A stretch of DNA of 64,000 nucleotides, taken from NCBI GenBank assembly GCA_002245135.1, contig NGBS01000875.1, forward strand, positions 124,001 to 188,000, read 5' to 3'. The first letter of the stretch is position 1. Every line of letters begins with the position of its first letter. The stretch comes from Proteromonas lacertae (Eukaryota > Sar > Bigyra > Opalinata > Proteromonadidae). Under the pieces are notes generated by a model, which saw nothing but the letters and a program-made list of their open reading frames with translations, was not told the DNA's origin and did no database searches. Both the position numbers and the translations under genes were made by a program. Of this stretch, positions 26,997 through 39,137 are shown one piece after another.

Positions 26997-29614
26997 TTAT
27001 TCAGGTTGTGGATCAATAATCACATTCAATTTGGGTTCTTCTGTAGTAGATTCATTAACTGTTGGTAATTCTTGTTGTTGTGGTGGTTGTTGCTGTTGTG
27101 GAAGTTGTTGTTGTTGGTCTTCAACTCCTAAATTTCCAATATTTAAATTAATCTTACTAGCTGAAGGTAGATTAATAGAATTATTAGAATGATGAATAGC
27201 AGGATTCTCTACAAACTGATCTTCATTATCTTCATTGTAATAACACCATAATGAAATATTACCATCTTTACATCCAAATAACACAGAATTCTTAACGCAT
27301 AAACATGTATCTACACTGTCTGATAAATTAAACTGTGCTAGTGGTGTAAATGGTGAAGATGCATTCCATTGTACTGCAACATGATCATGAGAACCAGAGA
27401 ATAGATATTTACCATCTAATGACACTTCTAATGATAAAACATTACTTTTATGATATTCCATTACTCCTAATTGATGTAATTGATAATTCCACACTTTAAT
27501 AACATTATCCCAACCTCCACTGTATAAGAAACCGGAATTTTCACCTTTTCCCCATGTTAATGCACTTACTACACCAGTGTGAGCTTCTTTATTTCTTTCT
27601 AATGTATGGTAATTTGTTCCATTCATTTTGTAAGTTACTATTTGATGATCTGTTGCTCCTGATGCTAAATAAGTAACTCCATTGACTTTTTCTGATAATG
27701 CGATTGAGGTAACATGTCCATTATGGCTTTCAATACTCTATATAATAACATAATATATAATCAATATATACATTTTCACATTCTAATATTGGAATATCAC
27801 ATTGTTTTCTATTATAAGAAGGAGGAATAATATTTTTCACTTTCCATAATTTAATAGAATAATCTTCAGAACATGATACAATAATACCATCACTACTATC
27901 AGGAGATGTTTTAATATCACATATCTTATTAGTATGACCTCTTAATACACATAATTCAAACATATATGGTTTAATAGGGAAATGATTAACATTGGCATCA
28001 TTAATCATTTGCATATACAATTGTGGATTAATTGAATATAATTTAATATTATAATCATTACCACCAGCAGCTATTATATCATTTCTATCTGGTAATAATA
28101 AACATCCACAACCAAATATAGAACTACCATAATTGAAGTATTGTTCTCTTCTTCCTGTTGGAATATCATAAACAAATAGATTATTATCACTACTAGCTGT
28201 TAATAAATGATTTCCATCTGGTAATAATGACATATCATTAATAGCCAATGAATGACCTGCAAATTCTTGTATAATTCTTGGGTTTTGTAAGCCAGTTGAA
28301 TAATCCCACAATCTCAATTGAGTACTAGTTGATGTAGTTGCAAATACATGATGTACTTGGTTTAGATCCATATCGTATATACCATCATCATGTGCTAATA
28401 CTTTACTAATTAATTCATCATTGGATTTACCATTCTCTGATTCTATATCCATTGTTCCTTCTAACAGATTCTCTAATGTCAACTCAGTTAACTATTTTAT
28501 ATTAAATATTTCATATTTATACTAAGGATGCTTCAGATTTAATAACTCCTGTTTTATATAATCGAATATAATCATCTCTACAACTAGTCAAGAAATATTG
28601 TTCATTGGAAATTAAGAATATATTCTTTACATCACCATGATGCAATCCTCTAATTAAAATATAATTATATATAATTATATAAATATACTGTTGTCCTTTT
28701 GAATGATCTCCCAATTCTCTCACCAATGAAGCATCTGCTACATTCCATAACTTCATTGTATTATCTCTAGCACCACTTAATAAGGATGAACCATCTTTAG
28801 TGAATAATAAACTACATACTTCACCTCTATGACCATCTAATGAACTTTTTAAAACACTTCTTGATCCTTTTTCATCATCAGCTGATTTAGGATTCTTTAA
28901 TTTGGATATATCCCATATTTTGATGATTGAGTCCATACCAGCAGATGCTAATAAATTACCCTAATAAATAATTAAATAAAATAATTATAATATATATATA
29001 TATACTTCTTCATAAAATGTAAGTGCAAAAATACTGGATTTATGTGCATTTAATGTTTCTTTTAAAGGATATTTTTCATTAGTACTATCCCAAAACTTCA
29101 TTACTCCATCTCTGGAAGATGATATTAATGTAGTTCCTTCATATACCCAACTAACACAATTCACTTCTTCTTCATGAGCAAGTTTCCCTACAGTTTTTGA
29201 GTTAATTACTAACTTTATTTCACCTTCATTTACATCTACAATGTATACACCATCTCCCGATGCTACTGCTAAGAGATTGTCATTCTTTGGGTGAAATGCA
29301 AGACAATAAACGTGTTTTTCTGGTCCATTTATTAATTTTGCATAATAATAAAGTCCATCATCATGTCTCTTCAGGATAAATATTGAATGACTACCTGCAA
29401 CGTAAGCAAGCCTATAAGAGATTAGTCCTTTTTAATATACCATGTACCAGAACATGAAAATTTAACTGGACTTTCTTTTTGGATCCCAAAAAATTGAGTG
29501 CTCTAAATCAAAAGAATGAATATTACAGTAGATATATACTGATTTAGCTAATCTTGGTGGAACGGTGATGTTATTCTCAGAAGACTATTAAATATATTTA
29601 TGAATCCTTACCAT
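26997..29614 (-). CDS. WD40-repeat protein with Gln-rich tail, not identified
   Basis: Eight exons with introns at 29585-29611, 29503-29539, 29412-29440, 28961-29005, 28650-28688, 28492-28522 and 27738-27771 keep one frame and give 791 residues. The first exon is the ATG alone (29612-29614). WD40 repeats fill most of the chain (for example SSSRDGVMKFWD, GARDNTMKLWN, CSEDYSIKLWK, GGWDNVIKVWN), probably two propellers. The last 60 residues are Gln/Pro-rich. I do not recognise the orthologue. It probably acts as a scaffold, but no partner can be inferred. It shares a 160-bp divergent interval with TPI. Confidence 0.75.
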
Positions 29615-29688
29615 TCTTGTGAAAGTTGTTTTATTTTTATTATTTTATCGAAACAATTTTTGTAAACCCCCAAATAAATGTTTGATCA

Positions 29689-29695
29689 TCAAGCC
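29689..29695. promoter_or_regulatory. TCAAGCC element between WD40 gene and TPI
   Basis: TCAAGCC lies 80 bp before the TPI start codon, in the 160-bp interval between the divergent WD40 and TPI start codons. Confidence 0.4.
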
Positions 29696-29774
29696 AAGAT
29701 TTGAGGTTTGTTTTTATCCAATCAAATCTGTTTCAGTTATTTTCTTAAGATCTTTCTAAACATCTTTTTCATTC

Positions 29775-30648
29775 ATGCCTCGTAAAATTTGGATTGGTGG
29801 TAATTGGAAATGCGTATTTATATTTTATGAATTTATATACAAGACAATATCCTAATATTTTATAGAACGGAACAATTTCTTCATTAACTGATTTATGCAA
29901 AGCATTTAACGATGCCGGTGCTATTCCAGCTGATGTACGTATGGATTTTTTGCCTTTATTTTGCATATAGAAGTTGTAATTGCTCCAACTGACTTACATG
30001 TTCATTTAGTACAAGGTTTATTAAGAAAAGATATTCAATTATCTGTACAAAATGTTTGGAAAGAAAATGTATGAAAAGATTTTTATAATTATTGAATAGA
30101 AACAAGGTGCTTTCACTGGTGAAATCACAGCTCCATTAGTTAAAGATATGGGAATTCCAAATGTTATCTTAGGTCACTCAGAAAGAAGACACACCGTAGC
30201 TGCAGAAAGCAACGAATTAATTGCTGAAAAGACTGTAACCTGTTTAGCCAATGGATTAACTGTCATTTTATGTGTAGGTGAAATGTTAGAAGAAAGAGAA
30301 GCCAACAAAACCTTCAGTGTTATTGATGCTCAAATTGAAGCTGTTGTAAAGGCTGTAAAACCAGAAGATTGGAAAAACATTGTTATTGCTTATGAACCAG
30401 TATGGGCTATTGGTACAGGAAAGACTGCATCACCAGAACAAGCTCAAGAAGTTCATGCTCATATCAGAGAATATATGAAAGCTCATGTCAATGCTACAGT
30501 AGCTGACGAAGTACAAATTGTGTATGGTGGATCAGTCAACACTGGAAACTGTGATAACCTTATTGCTAAACCAGATATTGATGGATTTTTAGTTGGAGGT
30601 GCTTCATTAAAACCAGATTTCTTCAAGATCATTAACTGTAAACATTAG
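29775..30648 (+). CDS. TPI: Triosephosphate isomerase
   Basis: Four exons (29775-29813, 29866-29938, 29971-30068, 30100-30648) give 252 residues, a typical length. Active-site motifs are intact: NWKC (Asn and Lys), GHSERR (catalytic His) and [11 protein letters not shown] (catalytic Glu), followed by the phosphate-binding YGGSVN and GFLVGGASL. It interconverts dihydroxyacetone phosphate and glyceraldehyde-3-phosphate in glycolysis. I see no presequence, so it is probably cytosolic. It uses more GTT, GGT and ATC codons than its neighbours, as expected of a highly expressed gene. Confidence 0.97.
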
Positions 30649-30708
30649 GGTGAGTAATATTAATAGTAATATATATGTTTTGTTGAGTTGGGAGTTTTGA
30701 AATAAAAA

Positions 30709-32665
30709 ATGTCAATTTCGCGCCATTCCTTCTTTAAACTTCTATCACAAGTAAATTTTATCATATTGTAAATATTTCATAGACTACTTTGGATGGTGGA
30801 TTTGTTAAAGATAGAAAATTGGGTATAAAACCGAATCACTCACCATCAAAGTCTACATCATCAAGAAAAGCAAATATAAGTCATTCAAAGTCAATGAGTA
30901 GAAGTATATCACCTGTAAAAGAGAAACCAAGGCGTAGTACAAGATTAAGAAAAGTAAAGTATGAAGAGGTAGATAGTGATAGTAATAGTGAAGAAGAAGA
31001 AAAAAACGAGGAAGAAAACGATTCAGATGAAGCATATATTAATTCAGATGAGGAATTACCCTCTCAATCAAAGAAAAACAGCAAAAGTATAATTAAAACA
31101 AGTAAACAAGATGATTCTGAAAGTGAAGAAAAAGAATTAGAACCATTATCCTCCAGTGAAGATGATGATGATAAAAATGAAGATAATAATAGTAAAGACA
31201 ATCTCTTAATGAGGAAGAGAGAAGAGAATCTCAAACGAAAAGCAGAATTACTCCAACACTTGGGAATCAATACAATAATTGAACCAATCAAGAAAAAACC
31301 TAAAAAGAAAAGAGAAAAAAAGATAACTAATGTTTATAATGATATAATTATTCCTGATAGAGTATTAAGATCACAAGTTCCGCATATAAATAATAATAAT
31401 ATAAATCAGCAATCAACAGAAGTAATAATAAAAGAAAAAGAAAAAGTAATTGAAGAAGATGATATAAGTGATTATATATATGATAGTAACATTAAACAGT
31501 ATATTTGTAGTGAAGAAAATGGCGAAGAAAATAAAAGTGATGAAGATAATAATCAACCAATCAATTTATTTAAATATTCAGGTAAATCTTATACTAATTG
31601 TTTTCCATCTAAAGTCTATTCAATTTGTAAAAATAATAAAGTGTTTTGTTGTGGTGGTCAAAATGGAGGTGTGTCAATATATAGTGATGACGATTGTATA
31701 TTAATATTATTATTGAAATAGATGATAACTCATTATACGATTTTAAAGCACATAGTGGATGGATTTCTGAAATTAGAATATTACCACAATATGTATATAT
31801 ATATTTTTTTAATTATTTTTTATTTTATTTAGAAGCATATTATGTTAACAACATCAAATGATAGTCATCTCAAATTATGGGATTTAAATAAATCAAACCA
31901 GGAACAAATCAAACCATTAACTGTATTTGATACATCATCTATTCATAATGGTGGAATATTTGGAGTTGATATTGTATAAATATAATAATAATTGTTTTAT
32001 TTATTTATATATATTTATTAATATATATATAGTTGGATAATAGGCTTCTTACTGCTTCAAAGGATTCAACTGTCTGTTTATCAACAATCACATCGTCATC
32101 AATTGATTGCAATAATACATATAACACCATTCATGATTCAGTAGTAAAAAGTGTAAAGTTTCAAAATGAAAATGTATTTGCATGTGCTGGAAATGACATG
32201 GAAGTGAAAATTGTTGATATGAGAATTAATGATAATGATAAATGTGTTGTTGATACAATCAGTGATTTTTGTAACTATTGTATTAATTCTATACAATGGA
32301 ATCCTTCAGATAGTAATGTTTTGATGTGTGCTAGCTTTGATCCGAAAATATATCTCTTCGACATTCGAAATACAAAGAAAAGTTGTGTTATTTTAGAGAA
32401 ACACTGTTCTCCAAAGACTACTAGAACTAGTATTTATACACCATAGTATTTTTGTTCATATTTATTACCTAGTTTTTGTGATAATGGTAATTCTATTATA
32501 ACATATGGGCATGGATGGAATTTTTTAACATTATTTGATTCAAAGACAGGAATGATTAAGAGTAGAGGTGAATTAGATTTCACTCCTAATTATATGAACT
32601 ATTACAAGAATCTGTTGTATCTATCTCATGGTAAATGTATATCAATTTTCAAGCCTCAAAAGTAA
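30709..32665 (+). CDS. WDR76/CMR1-like WD40 chromatin protein
   Basis: Six exons (30709-30750, 30783-31695, 31722-31792, 31833-31973, 32033-32445, 32473-32665) give 590 residues; introns are 26-59 nt. The N-terminal half is low-complexity, with long Ser/Glu/Asp and Lys stretches. A basic patch KPRRSTRLRKVKYEE precedes the phrase REENLKRKAELLQHLGI, which resembles the Cmr1/WDR76 signature ERIKRNEEFLASLGI. The C-terminal half holds WD40 repeats (TTSNDSHLKLWDL, TASKDSTVCL, CASFDPKIYLFDIR). WDR76 and yeast Cmr1 bind DNA and act in replication-stress and quality-control foci. DDB2 is the main alternative. Confidence 0.65.
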
Positions 32666-32727
32666 TAACATAATTTCGTTATATATGTATGTTTTTGTTG
32701 TTTTTAGAAGAAGAAAAGAATAATCTA

Positions 32728-32734
32728 AGCTTGA
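32728..32734 (+). promoter_or_regulatory. GCTTGA element upstream of an unknown gene
   Basis: AGCTTGA lies 61 bp before the start codon at 32795, in the short spacer after the WDR76-like gene. Confidence 0.3.
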
Positions 32735-32794
32735 TATTGGTTCGATTTTAAAAATTTTAAATTTACATAGGATTAAAGATATATAGATGTGAAA

Positions 32795-34072
32795 ATGGAT
32801 AAAAGTACGAATAAATGTATTTCAGCATCTACTACTAATAAATATATCGCTGTCAGTCAGTCAATAAAACAAAATGTAGGAATTATACCTCCTTCTGTTT
32901 CACATATAACTGTTACGCCATATGCAACGAATGGACCATATTACCTACCGCAATATACGCAATATAGTGAAGGTGAATGTCCATTTCCTTCGATACCTTT
33001 CACTGTTCCTCTACCACCACCCACATTTCCTCAAAATTACCCTATTAATCCCATCAAACCACCTAAGAATGAAATACCAAGGTCACATTTAGAAACACCA
33101 AATAATTTTTATAAAGGAGTTATTCCAATCAATAGTAAATATGTAGAAGATTATTTAAAAATGCCAATTGACGATTTCTTTTATATTGCATTCTCAGATC
33201 TAACAGAAATACTATTACCTCAAGCAGATAAAAATATATTAACTGAAAAAATGATAAAAGAATTTAATAACAACCTAGAAATAACAAATACATATCTCAA
33301 AATGGTATCGAAAATCGTAAAATGTTGTGGTTTTACTATTGATACTAATGGTGATAAAGTTATACATTCGAAATATTATAAAGAAAATCAATCAATTGAA
33401 TATTGGGCAAATATTAAGAATGTTTTATACCAAGCTAAAAGAAGTATAATTGCAATATTTGGAAATGATACAAATTATGAAATTGCTATTAGTAATTATA
33501 TCAAATCAGTTGAATCTAATATTAAAGCACTTAATGGAGTATTTGATGATGATAATAGTAAAAATATAAAGGAGAATAATAAAAATGAGACAAAACATAA
33601 AAAGAAGAATAAGAATAGAAAGGAAGAAATAAATAAAACTGTTGATAAGAATAATAGTAAATATGAATTATTTAAATCAAAATATGAAGAATATGCCAAA
33701 ATAAAGAGTGAAGAAAAACCAGATTATTTATTTGATAATATTTTGGATTTATGTCCTACACTAGAAGAAAAAGAGAAAGAACAATTTGTAGAAGATGAAG
33801 AGTGTATTTCTAATTTGAAGAAGGTGATTATAGATGGTATGAAATATGTTGGAATTAGTTTTAATTTTGAAGAAGGTATTACAACAACAATGAAAAATTT
33901 TCAAAATCAATTTAAAAAAGTGCGTGTAAGTATTTATATGAAGATGCAAAAGTGTATTGAAAGTGTGTTTGATGAAAAAACTGTTCAATTATTGAGTGAT
34001 ACATTTTTATCTCGTATAGCTAACAGGTTTAGTTTAAGCAAGGAAGTTATGAAAATACTTAATGATAAATAA
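32795..34072 (+). CDS. Hypothetical protein, Pro-rich N-terminus, Lys-rich middle
   Basis: A single open frame of 425 residues; the first ATG is at 32795. I do not recognise the family. Residues 1-110 are proline-rich and tyrosine-rich with no obvious domain. Residues 110-250 look helical (YVEDYLKMPIDDFFYIAFSD). A highly charged stretch (KHKKKNKNRKEE) near 275 could be a nuclear localisation signal. The last 130 residues again look helical. It lies between the WDR76-like gene and eIF4E on the same strand, with no sign of co-function. Codon usage matches its neighbours, so it is probably a real gene. Confidence 0.6.
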   Translation: MDKSTNKCISASTTNKYIAVSQSIKQNVGIIPPSVSHITVTPYATNGPYYLPQYTQYSEGECPFPSIPFTVPLPPPTFPQNYPINPIKPPKNEIPRSHLETPNNFYKGVIPINSKYVEDYLKMPIDDFFYIAFSDLTEILLPQADKNILTEKMIKEFNNNLEITNTYLKMVSKIVKCCGFTIDTNGDKVIHSKYYKENQSIEYWANIKNVLYQAKRSIIAIFGNDTNYEIAISNYIKSVESNIKALNGVFDDDNSKNIKENNKNETKHKKKNKNRKEEINKTVDKNNSKYELFKSKYEEYAKIKSEEKPDYLFDNILDLCPTLEEKEKEQFVEDEECISNLKKVIIDGMKYVGISFNFEEGITTTMKNFQNQFKKVRVSIYMKMQKCIESVFDEKTVQLLSDTFLSRIANRFSLSKEVMKILNDK

Positions 34073-34260
34073 TATTTATATTGAACATATGTTTCTATTT
34101 TAAGTAATACATGTAATACAAAAATACTCTGTATTTTCATTTGAGTTTTGGTATTGCATTTTTTGAGAGTAATTAAATGTACATTATGATTCTAATTTTT
34201 GAAATCTATATTATATAATACTCTTTTGCTAAAATATATATTGATTTTATAATTGCATAG

Positions 34261-34933
34261 ATGACAACCGCAATCGATCCAACTGCTAAACTTCCATGTT
34301 CTTGGAAATTATATTATGGACAAACACATAATAGTAACGGTGTCTGGAGTGAAGATGTCTTACCAGTAAAAGAATTTGACACAATCAAAGATTTTTGGGA
34401 AATTATAAACAATATTCAAGAACCAGACAGTCTTCCATTTGATACAGCATATTATCTATTTAAAGTATATAATCACATTAATATTTTCACAATTTTTATA
34501 GTCTGGAATTGAACCAAGATGGGAAGATGAACATAATGCATCAGGTGGTCAATGGAGATACACAGTATCAGAAGATAATTCAAATACAATTTGGTACAAA
34601 ACAGTATTTCTTTCTAATTAATTATTTCATTAGATGATATCACTAATAAGTGGTCAGCTGGATGTAACAGATGGTGAAGTGTGTGGATGTGTATTTCAAA
34701 GAAAGAAGAAAGGAAATCGTACAGGTGTATGGACAAAATCAAAAGATGATATAACCATTCAAGGAGCTATAGGTCATCTACTATACACATCAGTATGGAA
34801 GTGTGAATCTAAACAAATTATTGAATATGCCGCACATAAAGTAGCAGAAGTAACAGAAGGATCAAGAAGACAAAATATAATGTATCAATATCCAATATCA
34901 AAACAACCCAAAGCTGTAAAAGCAAGTGCTTAA
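34261..34933 (+). CDS. EIF4E: eIF4E, mRNA cap-binding protein
   Basis: Three exons (34261-34464, 34502-34603, 34634-34933) joined in phase 0 give 201 residues. The family landmarks are present: EFDTIKDFWEIINNIQ, YYLFKSGIEPRWEDE and DGEVCGCVFQ. The cap-stacking tryptophans are seen at about W29 (GVWSED) and W75 (EPRWEDE, with the base-binding Glu next to it), and the methyl-contacting Trp at about W135 (GVWTKS). It binds the 5' m7G cap and recruits eIF4G. A MA3-W2 protein related to eIF4G lies at the other end of this window. The C-terminus is a little divergent. The sequence before the ATG ends TTGCATAG, so an upstream untranslated exon is possible. Confidence 0.92.
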
Positions 34934-35039
34934 GATAATATATTATTATTATTATTTCATTCTAATACTAAAATCTTCCCAATTAAAAAAACAAAAATGA
35001 ATTTAAAAAATAAAGCCAATTTTCTTTAATATCTCCCTT

Positions 35040-36690
35040 TTAAACAACAGTGTATATATTAACACCATCATGAACTGTATGATAAACATGATCATTCATC
35101 TTATCACCTAATGCTTTCACTCTTTTCATTGTTTCTTTCTCATTTTCTACTAAGCATGGAGTTTGAATTTCTAATTTACCTAAACATTCTAATCCTTCAC
35201 CACAGTAAGATACAAACGGAGATATTTCACATAAACCATCACCTTTTACATCACTTACACCTGCTTCTTTTAACCATCTCTTATGGTTATTACTGAAGAT
35301 CATTCTTGCTGAATCAGGTGAATCGACTGGATTGCCTGGTGGATTCTTGACTGGTGAAAATTCTTGTGATCTATCTACCTCATATGATGCTAATCTCTTT
35401 ACAGCTGGGAATACATCGAATATAAAAGATTCTAATTTAATTCCGTTGGGTTTTTCTGGTTTCACGGTTTCTCCTGTTTCTTTATCAGCATAAGGAATTT
35501 TCTTATTGGCAAGATGGTATACACGTGGTAAATTGTCTGGATGACAAGTTGTATTTAAAAATTCAACTGAATAGCCTAAATTACAAATAAAACCTGTATT
35601 TAAATATAAACTACCATCAGCATTTCTCTTCTTAGCAATTTCTGGATTTAATTCACAATATTCAACAATATTGAATTTATTGTCTTTCTTACATAATACA
35701 CCAACAGCTTCTTCTGGACAGGACTTAGGACAGCATTTACTACCAACTTCTGCATTCTGTTCAATCATATATCCTATAAAGATAGGATCCACAACCTTCA
35801 CTACAGCATTATCAACACCAAAGGTGTGTACATATTTAATACCTCTCTTTAACATATCAGCAATAATACCTTGAGAATGCATTGCCATATAAATACCTCC
35901 ATTTCCATCTGGTCCAGCAGATATAGTTGTCTTGTTGGATAATATGATCTTTCCTTCTGGTGTTAAACAGGGTAATGTTCCTTGTTCGAAGAATTTGATA
36001 TTACTTTTCTCAATGTTGAAGTAATTCTCTTTTTCAAAGTTTATATTATAAATTAAAGAATTTCAAATAACAAAATTATTCTAAAAATGATATATTCTCT
36101 TGTATCTTTATCTGTCATTGGAGATGTCATAATATACCAAGGAATTACAACATCGGTTGGTTTTTTACCAGCATGCTTTGCAGCTAATTCTTGTAATTTT
36201 ATTAAACGTTCAGCTTGTAATTGGAATAATGTCTTTGCAGAAGGTAATCCGATATTATACTCTCCTTTTGGTAAATTAAAACCTAATCTTGTACCTTGAC
36301 CACCTGCTAATAAGATAGCAGCAATTTGGTTGTTGGCAATAGCATCTAAACCGATTTTGGTTAATTTATCAGCTTCAGCTTTGTTATTCTGGACATTCAA
36401 TACTTCTTCAACAGCTACTAAATCACCAGCAGCAGACTTAACTTCTTCAGTTGCTTTAATTGTTGCTTCGTAGATTGAGTTTAATCTTGGATAGTCAATT
36501 TTTTTCAACTACAGTATGATAATAGCATAATCAATACTTGATTAATAAAATCGGGTATATCTTTCTGTTCTACCTTTCCTGCATCTAAGAATTCTAAAAT
36601 GTGACTTTGACCACACTTGTTGATGGTATCTCGTAAATCAGCTGGTACACTAGATAATAAAACATACAGCTAGATATACGTATTGCTCAT
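35040..36690 (-). CDS. UAP1: UDP-N-acetylglucosamine pyrophosphorylase
   Basis: The reconstructed protein has roughly 480 residues. Exons 36680-36690 and 36538-36649 join cleanly to the one beginning at 36508, with 30- and 29-nt introns. The nucleotide-binding motif LLAGGQGTRLG is intact, followed by PKGEYNIGLPS, IPWYIMTSPMT, AGPDGNGGIY, KVVDPIFIGYMI, EYCELNPE and CEISPFVSY. The enzyme makes UDP-GlcNAc from GlcNAc-1-phosphate and UTP for glycosylation or wall synthesis. One junction is unresolved: between TREY (about 36075) and NFEKENYF (about 36041) the frame closes, and no GT donor is available. Confidence 0.88.
36034..36090 (-). other. Unresolved intron in UAP1 without a GT donor
   Basis: Coding sequence stops after DTREY and resumes with NFEKENYF in another frame. 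No GT lies where a donor is needed. ATATCATTTT, TTCTTTAAT and a terminal AAC recall the signals of minor-class AT-AC introns, but that pairing leaves the reading frame shifted. A one-base error at a GTATAT donor is an equal possibility. Confidence 0.4.
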
Positions 36691-36798
36691 TTAGAATGTT
36701 CTTAAAGAAAAAGATTGTGTTTGGCTTGTAATTTTTTGGATTAATTTTCATTTTAACGAAAATTTACAAACACACATTTACAAAAAACAGAAAAAAAC

Positions 36799-37300
36799 TT
36801 AGTGATGTAAACTGCTTCTTACTCTATTGAAATTGGACATTGTTATCACCTACATATATATATTAATAGATAAAATATAATACATTTCCTCCATTCTTTA
36901 TACAATCAACACCTGCAAGTCTACAATAGTTAACAATTTCAGCACCTGAACATCCTTCAGTATTAATGGCTAATTGAGCTATATCAATTGATTCATCACA
37001 TTTCATTTTCTTTATTGTATCTTCCAGTATATCATATCTCACTTCCCTATCAGGTAATGGGATTTCAATGATTCTATCAAATCGACCAGGTCTTAATAAC
37101 ACAGGATCTATGAAATCAACACAATTTGTTGCTCCTATGATAATTATTGAATTATTATTATCATATTCCAACTCTGACATTTCTAATAGCATTTGTGAGA
37201 TTAACTGTCGAGTTAAACTGCCAGAATCTTCATCCTTTTTACCAAATACAGCTTGAAATTCATCAAAAAATAAAATACAAGGTCTATTGATAGGAAATAG

Positions 37301-37337
<37 letters not shown>

Positions 37338-39083
37338 TGACATCTTTTTGCAGTTTGAAATATTTCATGAAGAATCTTCTCACTTTCACCAACATATTGA
37401 CTCATTATATCACTAATAGATATTGGTAGAAAATGATAATTGGTATAATTGGCTAATCCTTTAGCTAGTAATGTTTTGCCTGTTCCAGGTTTACCATAAA
37501 ACAAAATACCTCTAGGTGGAGACATAGAAAATAACTATTTCAATAATATATATATTTATAGATTAATACATTTTTATATTTTTGAGGCCAAATTATCATT
37601 TCTATTAATTTCAATTTCGCTTCTTCTAATCCTTTTATTGAATCCCAACTGATTTCAGGTATTTCTATCTTCCATTTTATACCACCAGTTATCAAGCATA
37701 TTGGAGTATAATTGTTTAAACATTTCGTCAATGTTTTCATTGAAATAACATTCGATGGATAACTTTCTAAATATGCTTTCTTTAATAAACTAATTATATC
37801 ACATGATGTAAAAGAATAAGATTGTTTTGCTATTTCAATAAGATTCACATCTTCACTAAATTCATAATGTGGAGAAAATTCATTATCTCTTAAGCTTTCA
37901 TACATTCTTATTCTTTCTTCTTCAGATAGTAATGGAACTGTTATTGTTTCATCAAAAATATTTTCTATATTATTCTCACTTTTGTAATTCAATGCCATAA
38001 CGAAAATTAATTTTATAGTTTTAACTCCACTCTTTTGAAATTTCTTTATTAATTCAATTAATAATAATATATACTATTTATTATTTATTATAAATATTAT
38101 ATATTATACTCTTTCTTCTTCTATACATTCAAATTTATCAAATATTAATATACATCTATCCATTTCTATTACTCTATTATAATAATTATTAAAACAACAT
38201 TTTATATCATTTTTATAAACATTTTCCATTATAAATGGATTTAAATAAAGGAAATATATCCCATTTTCTATACAATATCTGGAAATTTCATTACTTGTAC
38301 AATTTCCTAAATAGTCTTTTAGCAATATACTTTTACATATATCATCACTTAATCTTTTACATATATTATTCATTATTTCATATATTACACTACAAAATAT
38401 ATTATTATTACTTAATGATGGACTTATTGGATTTTGATTTGGAATTATTATGATTTTCGTATTGGATGATATAATTACATATTTAGAATATAATTTTATT
38501 AAATATTTCGGTATAGATTTAGGAAGTGTAGTTATTGGCATTTCTGGTAATATACATCTCATTTTATATTGGATTCCTTCTATTGAATGTATTTTTATTA
38601 CTTTATTATTACATAAAGGAATATTCTTTAACTCATTTCTTATTATTCCTATCATACTGTTACTCAATAATATTTCATCATTCGATTCTAACGATTCTAA
38701 CTCAACTTGTAATGGTGATTGAAAATAATGCAAATACACTGGTAAGATACAACAACGACGAAAATGTTCGAAATTATGATTTTCGATACAACTCAGAGAG
38801 ATATTCAATCCTACATAGTTCTTTTTATTATTAGATTTTACCTAGAACAGTAACAAATAGCTACAAATACAATGTTACTAACAATAAACATATTATCATC
38901 AATTTCTTTTTCTATAACATCACAACATTCTTCTTCTTTTTCATTAACACATAATAACACACAAATATTCTCTCTCTTCAGATTCACTTGCTTTATGTAT
39001 TCATCACTCATCTCTAACTCATATTGATCACATCTATATTCCTTCTGTATTATTTTTATGTTTATCACATTGCTTATATTCAT
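36799..39083 (-). CDS. AFG2-like type II AAA ATPase with degenerate D1
   Basis: Six exons (38865-39083, 38110-38841, 37570-38043, 37338-37534, 36884-37283, 36799-36849) give 690 residues. The D2 ATPase is complete: Walker A GKPGTGKT, Walker B ILFFDEFQ, sensor GATNCVDF, arginine finger region LRPGRFDR, and GCSGAEIVNYCR. The last phrase and PLPDREVR favour the AFG2/SPATA5 branch; PEX6, which also has a weak D1, is the alternative. In D1 the P-loop position reads DYLGNCTS and lacks the lysine. The known AFG2 function is release of Rlp24 from pre-60S ribosomes. The first intron is only 23 nt; the fourth holds a TA microsatellite. Confidence 0.7.
37303..37336. repeat. TA microsatellite inside an intron
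   Basis: A run of about 16 TA units lies just after the donor of the 54-nt intron 37284-37337 of the AFG2-like gene. Confidence 0.85.
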
Positions 39084-39137
39084 TCTTTCATCAAATGTGT
39101 CAATATTAACATGTCATAAGTAAATGACATATTCAAA

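Noticed and set aside
36040-36090. A confirmed U12-type AT-AC intron in UAP1
   Set aside because: Donor- and branch-like signals exist, but the best donor and acceptor leave the reading frame shifted, so the call is not supported.
38235-38834. Overlapping plus-strand ORFs opposite the AFG2-like gene
   Set aside because: They are AT-driven Leu/Ile/Tyr frames opposite exons that fit one protein.
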